The notes below the pieces were generated by a model. The model saw only the letters and a list, made by a program, of their open reading frames with translations. It ran no database searches and was not told where the DNA came from. The translations under genes were made by a program, and so were the position numbers. A stretch of 64,000 bases of DNA from an uncultured Porphyromonadaceae bacterium. Its GTDB lineage: Bacteria; Bacteroidota; Bacteroidia; Bacteroidales; Muribaculaceae. Numbering within the stretch: the stretch's first letter is position 1; every line of letters starts with the position of its first letter. Positions 44,946 through 52,827 of this stretch are shown here, one piece after another. Where the stretch lies: positions 1 through 64,000 of the forward strand of contig CANSRU010000011.1 in the NCBI GenBank assembly GCA_947649495.1, given 5' to 3'.

Positions 44946-47226
44946 ATTCATTCTGCTGGCAGGCCTACTGGGCCTCATCGTCTCCGCATGCATCTCCTCG
45001 TGCTCCACCACCAAAAGGCTCGGAGCCGACGACATACTCTATACCGGCGTGAAGAAAATAGACATCTCCACCCCCTCCAAAGAACAGAAATTGGCTCCCG
45101 GTTTAGCGGCCGATGTCAAAGCTGCCGTCAACGTAAAGCCCAACAACAGTCTCTACTCCCCCTACATCCGCTGGCCATTCCCTGTTGGGCTGTGGGTCTA
45201 CAACAACTGGTCCAATCCACCAAAGGGACTGAAACACTGGCTCTACGAAAAACTCGTGGCCGAGCCGGTGCTCATTTCCGACGTGCGCCCCGAAGTCAGG
45301 GTAAAGATGATTGACGAACTGCTCGACAACAACGGTTATTTCCGCGGCAATGCCTCTTACGAACTGATTCAGGGCAAAAACAAAAAGAAAGCGAGGATAC
45401 TCTACCGCGTCAATACCGGCCCCGAATATCCCATAGACACCGTAGAACTCCTACCCGACACCTGCCACCTCTACCATATAGTCGACTCTGTAGCCGCACG
45501 CCTACCATATCTGCAGGCAGGCAACCGCTACTGCACCGACTCGCTCAGCGCCGCCCGCGTACGTATTGCCAACGTAGTGCGCAACCGCGGATACTACTTC
45601 TTCAAACCCGACTACATAGAATATCTCGCCGACTCCATAGCCACACCTGGCAAAATAGCCATGCGCATGACCATGGCCCGCAATGTGCCTGCCGCCGCTA
45701 CCCGCCGTTATGTGACAGGCTCGGTGATAACCCGCGTCCACCGTAATCAGGGAGGCGGCACTCCCGACACCTTCGATACCCGACGTGGCAAAGTGGTGCA
45801 GATGCTGCCATCACGCCTGCGTAAAGACCTCCTGCCGGGATGCATCACATTCCGTGGTGGCAAGACATTCTCCGTACGCGACATGAACCGCACTCAGACC
45901 TATCTCTCACGCCTCGGCATTTTCAGCGGCATCGAAATCAACGTGGTGCCCGACACCCTCAGCCCCCGCACGCTGAATGTGGAGATAGACTGCACGCTCG
46001 ACGCTCCGCTCGAAGCATCGGTGGAGGTCAATGTTACATCCAAATCCAACAGCTACCTCGGTCCCGGTGTGGACCTGCGCCTCACCAACAAAAACCTGTT
46101 TGGCGGGGGCGAACAGTTCAGCATAGACCTTGTAGGCAGTTACGAATGGCAGACAGGACGCAACCGCAGCTCAGTATTCAACTCCTACGAAGCCGGTCTT
46201 ACCGCCTCACTTGCATTTCCCAGACTCCTGGCACCGCGGTTCATACCCCGCTCCCGCCGTGAGTTGAACTGGACACGCATATCGCTCGGAGCCGATCTCC
46301 TCAACCGCCCCCATTACTTCAACATGGCGCAGTTCAATGCCGCATTCACCTACGACTGGCGCGCCAGCAGGCATGTCACCAATTCACTCACTCTCCTGAA
46401 AATAACCTACACCAAACTCATGCGCACCACCCACGAGTTCGACTCAATAATGGATGCCAATCCGGCCATAGCGCAGAGTTTCCGGAGCCAATTCATTCCG
46501 CAGATGTCGTTCAGCTACATCTACGACCGTGCATTCGACCGCAATAACTCCATCAACTGGCAGTTTACCGTACAGGAAGCCGGCAATATATTCTGGAGTA
46601 TCTGGCAGGCATGTGGAAAGAAAGGTGAGAAGGAACTGTTCCACACTCCGTTCTCCCAATTCGTAAAAGGGCAGACCCAATTGGTCTACAACCGCCGCCT
46701 GAGTGGCGACAACTGGCTCGTGAGCCGTCTGGCCGTAGGTGCGGCCCACGCATACGGCAACTCCACCCAAGTGCCTTACAGCGAGCAGTTCTATGTTGGT
46801 GGCGCCAACTCCATCCGAGCCTTCACCGTGCGCAGCATCGGTCCGGGCAGCTACCGGGTTCCCGCCGACCAGGTCAACGGCTACTTTGACCAGACCGGAA
46901 CGTTCAAGCTCGAGTTCAATGTCGAATACCGCTTCCCTATATTCGGCCCGCTGCACGGCGCCATGTTCATCGATTCGGGCAACGTGTGGCTGCTCAAGAA
47001 CGATCCGAACCGACCCGGCGGCACACTGCGTGCACGCACATTCTGGCGCGACATTGCCCTTGGAACAGGTGTGGGGCTACGTGTGGACATCGGCATGCTC
47101 GTGGTGCGCGGCGACCTTGGTATAGGCATACACGCCCCTTATCACACCGGCAAGCGTGGCTACTACAACATGACCAAATTCAAGGATTCCCTCGCATTCC
47201 ATCTTGCCATAGGCTACCCATTCTGA
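44923..47226 (+). CDS. tamL: TamL, BamA/TamA-family lipoprotein
   Basis: A 767-residue outer-membrane protein of the Omp85 superfamily with a lipoprotein signal (LLGLIVSACISSC), the feature that separates Bacteroidetes TamL from TamA. POTRA-type domains occupy ~50-390 (LVAEPVLISDVRPEVRVKMIDELLDNNGYF; SLSAARVRIANVVRNRGYYFFKPDYIEY; TQTYLSRLGIFSGIEINVV). The Omp85 β-barrel begins near DLRLTNKNLFGGGEQFSIDL and includes the conserved lid-loop motif GGANSIRAFTVRSIGPG (residues ~625-641), ending GIHAPYHTGKRGYY ... FHLAIGYPF. It overlaps tamB by 23 nt, strongly indicating co-translation and a shared complex. Predicted role: assembly of outer-membrane proteins with TamB. Confidence 0.95.
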   Translation: MTTPRKNRFILLAGLLGLIVSACISSCSTTKRLGADDILYTGVKKIDISTPSKEQKLAPGLAADVKAAVNVKPNNSLYSPYIRWPFPVGLWVYNNWSNPPKGLKHWLYEKLVAEPVLISDVRPEVRVKMIDELLDNNGYFRGNASYELIQGKNKKKARILYRVNTGPEYPIDTVELLPDTCHLYHIVDSVAARLPYLQAGNRYCTDSLSAARVRIANVVRNRGYYFFKPDYIEYLADSIATPGKIAMRMTMARNVPAAATRRYVTGSVITRVHRNQGGGTPDTFDTRRGKVVQMLPSRLRKDLLPGCITFRGGKTFSVRDMNRTQTYLSRLGIFSGIEINVVPDTLSPRTLNVEIDCTLDAPLEASVEVNVTSKSNSYLGPGVDLRLTNKNLFGGGEQFSIDLVGSYEWQTGRNRSSVFNSYEAGLTASLAFPRLLAPRFIPRSRRELNWTRISLGADLLNRPHYFNMAQFNAAFTYDWRASRHVTNSLTLLKITYTKLMRTTHEFDSIMDANPAIAQSFRSQFIPQMSFSYIYDRAFDRNNSINWQFTVQEAGNIFWSIWQACGKKGEKELFHTPFSQFVKGQTQLVYNRRLSGDNWLVSRLAVGAAHAYGNSTQVPYSEQFYVGGANSIRAFTVRSIGPGSYRVPADQVNGYFDQTGTFKLEFNVEYRFPIFGPLHGAMFIDSGNVWLLKNDPNRPGGTLRARTFWRDIALGTGVGLRVDIGMLVVRGDLGIGIHAPYHTGKRGYYNMTKFKDSLAFHLAIGYPF

Positions 47227-47260
47227 TTTTCCCCATCCCTCTCCGAACCATAAAACGACA

Positions 47261-47290
47261 CGCAGGGCCATCTTTAAGATGACCCTGCGC
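47261..47290. terminator. Convergent terminator between tamL and the ROK gene
   Basis: Stem CGCAGGGcCATCTT / AAGATGaCCCTGCG with a single A-C mismatch and a tight loop. T-runs are poor on either side, but the location 35 nt past tamL and 24 nt past the ROK stop fits a shared terminator. Confidence 0.65.
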
Positions 47291-47313
47291 ACTTCATTAT
47301 CTTATTCTCAATC

Positions 47314-48336
47314 TTATGCCATGGGGGCGGCAGGAGCAGCTGATGCAGGCTGCACCATTGTCACTGTGAGAGGTTTAGCCTCCCATCCGAGAGCGCTTGC
47401 ACCAAGCACTGCGGCATCGGCCTCCTTAAGTTCCGACTGGAGCACCTTCACCTTGTTCTTCCAGATGCTGAGCATGTTGCGTTCCATTGACTCGCGCAAC
47501 GGACGGAGAAGCAACTCACCAGACTTGGCAAGGCCACCGAATATCACAAACGCCTCAGGAGAAGAGAACACAGTGAAATCAGCCAAAGCCTCACCCAATA
47601 TGTTTCCTGTATACTCGAACACACGCTTGGCCAGCTCATCGCCTGCCATAGCCGCATCGTAGACATCTTTAGATGTGATTTCCTCGACCGGTATGTCGCG
47701 AAGCAGCGAAGGCTCGTCGGTAATCTCCACATATTCGCGCGCTGTACGGGCCACGCCGGTAGCTGAGCAATAAGTCTCAAGGCATCCCGTACGGCCGCAA
47801 CCGCACAGACGGCCATTATTGCGCTTCACAATAACGTGACCGAGTTCACCGGCAAATCCATCGTGGCCATACACCAGCTGACCGTTTATCACGATACCGC
47901 TGCCCACACCTGTTCCGAGAGTTATCATTATGAAATCTTTCAGACCGCGCGCCGCGCCGTAGGTCATCTCACCGATAGCCGCTGCATTGGCATCGTTGGT
48001 TATAGCCACCGGTATGCCGAATTTCTCGCTGAGCATCTGAGCGAAAGGTATAGGAGTAGGCCACGGCAGATTGACACCATCCTCTATCATTCCGGTAAAA
48101 TAGTTGGCATTGGGAGCACCAACTCCTATGCCGAATATCTTGTCCTCGGCATCAATGCTGCTAAGCAGACGCATTATCTCCGTGTGGAGTTCATCTATAT
48201 AATCGTTGAAATCGGCATGCTTACGGGTCTTTATCGAATTGCTGGCAAGCACCACACCGCGGGCATCTACCACACCGAACACGGTATTGGTACCACCCAT
48301 GTCTATTCCTATCACATAGGGCTTTGGACTGTTCAT
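47314..48336 (-). CDS. ROK-family sugar kinase (glucokinase-like)
   Basis: A 340-residue ROK (repressor, ORF, kinase) protein without an N-terminal HTH, so an enzyme rather than a repressor. ATP-binding DxGGT in GIDMGGTNTVFGVVD (residues ~10-24), the sugar-binding ITNDANAAAIGEM, LGTGVGSGIVINGQL, and the zinc motif GRLCGCGRTGCLETYCS with the substrate His in GELGHVIV. It is likely a glucokinase or N-acetylhexosamine kinase; the family does not allow certainty. Alone on its strand with its own -7 box. Confidence 0.92.
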   Translation of the reverse strand: MNSPKPYVIGIDMGGTNTVFGVVDARGVVLASNSIKTRKHADFNDYIDELHTEIMRLLSSIDAEDKIFGIGVGAPNANYFTGMIEDGVNLPWPTPIPFAQMLSEKFGIPVAITNDANAAAIGEMTYGAARGLKDFIMITLGTGVGSGIVINGQLVYGHDGFAGELGHVIVKRNNGRLCGCGRTGCLETYCSATGVARTAREYVEITDEPSLLRDIPVEEITSKDVYDAAMAGDELAKRVFEYTGNILGEALADFTVFSSPEAFVIFGGLAKSGELLLRPLRESMERNMLSIWKNKVKVLQSELKEADAAVLGASALGWEAKPLTVTMVQPASAAPAAPMA

Positions 48337-48370
48337 CTGATATTAGTTTAAATTTTAATATGTTTTGCCA

Positions 48371-48378
48371 CAAAGTTA
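48371..48378 (-). promoter_or_regulatory. -7 box of the ROK kinase gene
   Basis: TAACTTTG on the minus strand, 35 nt before the ATG. Confidence 0.55.
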
Positions 48379-48464
48379 ACCGATTTTCTCAAAAGCCACG
48401 CACACATTTGCAGTTTTTTAACCATAACAGCCCCATTTATCGGCCATAGCCCCATTTGGGCAGG

Positions 48465-48495
48465 TTGGCCAAATCTACGGATTTGAGTAACTTTG
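48465..48495 (+). promoter_or_regulatory. Promoter of the clostripain-like gene
   Basis: TTG (48465-48467), 20 nt, TAACTTTG (48488-48495). The ATG starts 5 nt after the box, so the transcript should be leaderless. Confidence 0.85.
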
Positions 48496-48499
48496 CACC

Positions 48500-49693
48500 A
48501 TGAAATTTCTGAAATCACTATTCATCAGTATAATTACATGCTGCCTTATGGTGGCAATAACATCGTGCGGCAACAGCGACAGCGATAACGAACCCACGCC
48601 ACCTGAGCCATCGCAATCCGATGATGTATCGCGCACAGTACTCGTCTACATGGCGGCCAACAACAATCTCTCGGCCAATGCCCTGAACGACATTGCCGAA
48701 ATGAAACGCGGACTTACCCAGGGAGCACGTCTCAACGGAGGCCAGCTTCTGGTCTATCTCACATACCCCGGAAAGGCACCCCGCCTGTTTGAGATAGACA
48801 GCGATGGAACCGAACACGATATAGTAACATACGCCACCGACATATCCTCGCTAACCATCGAACGCATGCGCCTGGTGGTTGACGACATGCGGCGTGCAGC
48901 TCCCGCCGACGAATATGGTCTGATTCTTTGGAGCCACGGCACCGGATGGCTGAACGATACCGGAGTGATAACAGAGCCCGAGACGGAAGCCTCCGGCATA
49001 TCCCCCCTGTCGTTCGGAGCCGACGGATATCCATGGAAAAAGATGTCAATCAGATCACTTGCCAGAGCTATTGCCGATGTGCACTGGGAATTCATATATT
49101 TCGACTGCTGCCACATGGCCACCGTGGAGGTAGCCTACGAGCTGCGCCACCTCACCGGCAGCATAGCAGGCTCAGTAACCGAACTTGAGATAGACGGAAT
49201 GCCCTATCACCACAATCTGGAGTGCTTTTTCGCCACCACACCCGATATCCGGCAGGCTGTGATGAACACTTACCTCTATTATGCCAATCAAGTAACCGGC
49301 CCCAACGAAGGCTGCTCGATGACACTCATCGACACATCTCACCTCGACCGCCTCGCCGAGGCCACCAAAGCGATATACCTGTCAGGAGCGCAACCTGACG
49401 GCGATTACACACCTGTGCCATGCTTCCGCAAACTGGTGATGAGCACAGGCATATTCGACATGCACCATTACATGAACTCACTCCAGGCCGACCCTCAGTT
49501 ACTGCAGAACTGGAACGAGATATTCAACATGACCGTCGTAGCGCACCACTCCACGTCTGAAGTATATGGGCTTGACACCTCCGGATTTCACGGACTTGGC
49601 AGCCACATATTAAACATGCCCGAAGATGCCGGGCTCTATGGCTACGACGACACATCATGGTGGCATGATGTAGTGTCGGCACGTTTCAATTAA
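48500..49693 (+). CDS. Clostripain-family (C11) cysteine peptidase lipoprotein
   Basis: A 397-residue lipoprotein (VAITSC lipobox, then a Ser/Asp/Pro-rich linker SDSDNEPTPPEPSQSDD). The peptidase C11 fold starts at TVLVYMAANNNLSANALNDI. Catalytic His is in GLILWSHGTGWLND (residue ~152) and the catalytic Cys in FIYFDCCHMATVEVAYEL (~200). Relatives cleave after Arg or Lys and often self-activate at a basic site. The protein is predicted to be anchored at the cell surface or periplasm. Followed after 23 nt by mscS on the same strand, so the two may be co-transcribed. Confidence 0.92.
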   Translation: MKFLKSLFISIITCCLMVAITSCGNSDSDNEPTPPEPSQSDDVSRTVLVYMAANNNLSANALNDIAEMKRGLTQGARLNGGQLLVYLTYPGKAPRLFEIDSDGTEHDIVTYATDISSLTIERMRLVVDDMRRAAPADEYGLILWSHGTGWLNDTGVITEPETEASGISPLSFGADGYPWKKMSIRSLARAIADVHWEFIYFDCCHMATVEVAYELRHLTGSIAGSVTELEIDGMPYHHNLECFFATTPDIRQAVMNTYLYYANQVTGPNEGCSMTLIDTSHLDRLAEATKAIYLSGAQPDGDYTPVPCFRKLVMSTGIFDMHHYMNSLQADPQLLQNWNEIFNMTVVAHHSTSEVYGLDTSGFHGLGSHILNMPEDAGLYGYDDTSWWHDVVSARFN

Positions 49694-49716
49694 CCTAACA
49701 CCAACATAATCACAAT

Positions 49717-50817
49717 ATGTTCAAAATACAGCTCCCGGAGATGCCCGTCATACCTGATTCCATCCCCTCCCCATCAAAAGAACTCAGTTCGCTTAAAGCC
49801 CTATCAGCCGACGAACTTATTAACAAGCTCGTCAGCACAATGGTAGACTTCGCCATACACCTCGCCATAGCCATTTTCGTGTTCTATGTAGGCAAGTTCA
49901 TAATAGGCAAACTATACTCGTTCGTAGCGGGCATAATGGTGCGCCGGAAGGTCGACCGCTCCCTCAGCACATTTGTGCTGAGCCTTGTGCGTATGCTTCT
50001 GTATTTCATACTGATAGTGACCGTAATCGGCATCCTCGGCATAAACACAAGTTCATTCATCGCTATCTTCGCATCGGCAGGCGTCGCAATCGGTATGGCG
50101 TTGAGCGGCACTTTACAGAATTTTGCCGGCGGTGTACTGATTCTCCTTCTCAAGCCATACAAAATCGGCGACTACATCGAAGCCCAGGGATTTGCAGGAA
50201 CAGTAACCGAGATACAGATATTCTCCACCATAATCTGCACCCCCGACAACAAATCTATCATAATCCCCAACGGCGGACTGTCAACCGGATCAATCAACAA
50301 TTGGTCGCGCGAGGAATTCCGGCGCGTACAGTGGGATGTGTCCATATCCTACGGCGACGATGTCGCTGTGGCTCGCCGTATAATCACCGATATGCTCCTC
50401 GCCGACAGCCGCGTAATCAAAGATTCAGCCAATGCCGACCGTATAGCCGATGAAATCAAGGCCGAACATCACACGGAAGAGATTGCTGAAGAACAATCTA
50501 CCAACTGGTTCGGACGTCTCCTGCAGCGCCGGCACAGAAAAATCAAGCAGCGCATGGAGCAGGCCGAGGAACGCCAGCAACAGCAGTTGCTCACACTGCG
50601 TCCCGCAGTCGACCGCCGTCCCACGGTAGTGCTCGGACAGATGGCCGACAGCAGCATAAACCTCACGGTAAGAGCCTGGGTGCGGTCGTCCGACTACTGG
50701 GGTGTGTACTATGACATCAACGAACTCATCTACACCACCCTGCCCCAGCACGGTCTCTCATTCCCCTTCCCCCAGATGGACGTACACATAGTTCCGGCCG
50801 ACACTCCGGCTCAGTAA
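49717..50817 (+). CDS. mscS: Small-conductance mechanosensitive channel
   Basis: A 366-residue MscS-type channel that opens on membrane tension to release solutes during osmotic downshock. Three membrane helices (~45-65, ~85-110, ~112-145); the pore-lining TM3 is IAIFASAGVAIGMALSGTLQ, and the conserved β-domain begins GGVLILLLKPYKIGDYIEAQG. Compared with the usual small MscS, the cytoplasmic α/β domain contains a charged insert of roughly 60 residues (~245-305: EHHTEEIAEEQSTNWFGRLL, then RHRKIKQRMEQAEERQQQQL) before resuming VVLGQMADSSINLTVRAWV. The insert is probably a coiled coil. Function of the insert unknown. Confidence 0.93.
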   Translation: MFKIQLPEMPVIPDSIPSPSKELSSLKALSADELINKLVSTMVDFAIHLAIAIFVFYVGKFIIGKLYSFVAGIMVRRKVDRSLSTFVLSLVRMLLYFILIVTVIGILGINTSSFIAIFASAGVAIGMALSGTLQNFAGGVLILLLKPYKIGDYIEAQGFAGTVTEIQIFSTIICTPDNKSIIIPNGGLSTGSINNWSREEFRRVQWDVSISYGDDVAVARRIITDMLLADSRVIKDSANADRIADEIKAEHHTEEIAEEQSTNWFGRLLQRRHRKIKQRMEQAEERQQQQLLTLRPAVDRRPTVVLGQMADSSINLTVRAWVRSSDYWGVYYDINELIYTTLPQHGLSFPFPQMDVHIVPADTPAQ

Positions 50818-50840
50818 TCACCAACCGGCACAACCGTGCC

Positions 50841-50899
50841 TAATTTTGATAAATATAACAGTTAAGGCTGTGCGGTTCGCATTTTTTTTGCTACTTTTG
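50841..50899 (+). promoter_or_regulatory. Two tandem -7 boxes before the recJ leader
   Basis: TAATTTTG (50841-50848) and TACTTTTG (50892-50899) both match TAnnTTTG. Neither has a clean TTG at 20 nt. The second lies about 193 nt before the recJ ATG. Confidence 0.55.
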
Positions 50900-50905
50900 T
50901 AGCAA

Positions 50906-51085
50906 GCATGGTTTGCGTCCGAACCAACACTATTGTCACGGTAGGGCACGCCGGCATGGCGGCCCATCTCTTCTCACAAATACTTGCCGTTTATTGACAT
51001 TCCGGCCCCCGGAGGGGCAACGGCGCCGACCGATGCCCGGAGTTGCGCTGTCAATCTCCCTGCGACTGAGAAAATAAAAAATAAC
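50906..51085 (+). ncRNA. GC-rich structured leader or small RNA upstream of recJ
   Basis: No ORF occupies this stretch. It folds readily by eye: GGGCACGCC...GGCGGCCC hairpin (50944-50964), then an outer stem TTGACA (50994) / TGTCAA (51049) enclosing TCCGG / CCGGA and a GCCCCcggaGGGGC hairpin. Position, length of about 180 nt and own promoter would fit a cis-leader or an independent RNA such as a 6S-type RNA. The identity is not established. Confidence 0.4.
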
Positions 51086-51092
51086 GACATAA

Positions 51093-52820
51093 ATGACAAG
51101 TAAATGGAATTATCTACCCCTTACTTCCGACGAGCAAAAATCAGAGGCAGCGTTAGCTAAGAAATATGCCGACGTGCCCCCGGTCAGCGAGCTGCTGGCC
51201 CAGCGGGGCATATCCACGATTGAGGAGGCCGAGAAATTTTTCCACCCCTCACTCAAGGATTTGTACGACCCCTTTTTGATGCCTGACATGGACAAAGCAG
51301 TCGGGCGACTCAACAAAGCAATGGGTAGGAAAGAACGTATCATGGTATACGGAGACTACGACGTCGACGGCACCACTGCCGTGGCTCTTGTCTACAAGTA
51401 CCTGCAGAACTTTTACTCCAACATCGAGTATTACATCCCCACTCGCTACGACGAGGGCTACGGAATATCACGCCGAAGCATAGACTATGCAGCCGAGCAG
51501 GGAGTGAAACTCATAATAATCCTTGACTGCGGTATAAAGGCTATTGAGGAGATTGCCTATGCCAAAACTCTTGGCATAGACTTTATAATCTGCGACCATC
51601 ATGTGCCTGATGACGAACTGCCTGATGCCGTGGCAATCCTCAATCCGAAACTTGATGGAAGCACATATCCATGCCCCCATCTGTCGGGCTGCGGAGTGGG
51701 ATTCAAATTCATGCAGGGATTCGCGCAAAGCAATGGCATTCCGACGTCTGATCTCGAGGGTATGCTCGACCTTGTGGCTGTCAGCATAGCTGCCGACATA
51801 GTGCCCATGGTCGATGAAAACCGCATAATGGCCTACCATGGTCTGCGACGTCTCAACACCAACCCCAACATGGGGCTGCGTGCCATAATACGCATCTGCG
51901 GACTTATGGGAAAGGAAATCACCATAAGCGATGTGATATTCAAGATTGGCCCCCGCATCAACGCATCGGGACGCATGCAGAGCGGACGCGAGGCTGTGGA
52001 ACTGCTGGTGGCACGCGATGTGGCCGATGCCAACGAGAAGAGCAAAGCCATAGACCAGTACAACAAGGACCGCAAGGAACTCGACAAGCGGATAACCGAA
52101 GAGGCCAGTACCATACTCCAGCAGCACGATGATATGCTCGACGACCGTAAATCGATAGTGATTTACAACAAGGACTGGCACAAGGGCATAATAGGAATTG
52201 TAGCATCAAGGCTCACCGAGCTATATTACAAGCCTTCGGTGGTGCTCACCCTCACCAACGGTCTGGCCACAGGCTCATCGCGTTCGGTTCAGGGATTTGA
52301 TGTATACAAAGCCGTAGACTCCGCCCGCGATATTCTCGAGAATTTCGGCGGCCACGCCTATGCCGTGGGGCTTTCACTCAAGGAGGAGAACATTCCGGAA
52401 TTCACACGCCGCTTTGAGCAATATGTAGCCGAGCACATCCAGCCGGAACAGCTGCGGCCCATGCTCGACATCGACGCATATCTCACATTCTCCGAAATAA
52501 CACCGGCATTCGTCAACACCTTGCGCCGTTTCAATCCATTCGGCCCGGGCAACAGCAAACCGGTGTTCTGCACACGCAATGTGATGGACTTCGGCACAAG
52601 CAAACTCGTAGGCAAAAACCTTGAGCACATCAAGTTTGAGCTTGTCGACGACACCTCGGGAAAAGTATTCAACGGCATCGCGTTCAACATGGCCGAACAC
52701 TTCGACCACATACATTCGCGCCGACCGTTCGATATATGCTATACCATCGAGGACAACAAGCATCAGAGCGCCACATCGTCCATACAACTGCTCATAAAAG
52801 GCATACATCCTAAAAAGTAA
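51093..52820 (+). CDS. recJ: Single-stranded-DNA-specific exonuclease RecJ
   Basis: A 575-residue DHH-family 5'-3' exonuclease used in recombination and mismatch/base-excision repair. N-terminal DHH phosphoesterase motifs: MVYGDYDVDGTTAVALVY (residues ~83-100), IILDCGIKA, FIICDHHVPDDELP (the DHH triad, ~168-170). DHHA1 domain: GIIGIVASRLTELYYKPSVV and GSSRSVQGFDVYKA ... NFGGHAYAVGLSL with the GGH motif. An OB-fold C-terminus (NPFGPGNSKPVFCTRNV) completes the usual length. recQ follows after 7 nt, forming a repair operon. A long structured leader precedes it. Confidence 0.96.
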   Translation: MTSKWNYLPLTSDEQKSEAALAKKYADVPPVSELLAQRGISTIEEAEKFFHPSLKDLYDPFLMPDMDKAVGRLNKAMGRKERIMVYGDYDVDGTTAVALVYKYLQNFYSNIEYYIPTRYDEGYGISRRSIDYAAEQGVKLIIILDCGIKAIEEIAYAKTLGIDFIICDHHVPDDELPDAVAILNPKLDGSTYPCPHLSGCGVGFKFMQGFAQSNGIPTSDLEGMLDLVAVSIAADIVPMVDENRIMAYHGLRRLNTNPNMGLRAIIRICGLMGKEITISDVIFKIGPRINASGRMQSGREAVELLVARDVADANEKSKAIDQYNKDRKELDKRITEEASTILQQHDDMLDDRKSIVIYNKDWHKGIIGIVASRLTELYYKPSVVLTLTNGLATGSSRSVQGFDVYKAVDSARDILENFGGHAYAVGLSLKEENIPEFTRRFEQYVAEHIQPEQLRPMLDIDAYLTFSEITPAFVNTLRRFNPFGPGNSKPVFCTRNVMDFGTSKLVGKNLEHIKFELVDDTSGKVFNGIAFNMAEHFDHIHSRRPFDICYTIEDNKHQSATSSIQLLIKGIHPKK

Positions 52821-52827
52821 GGCAGCC

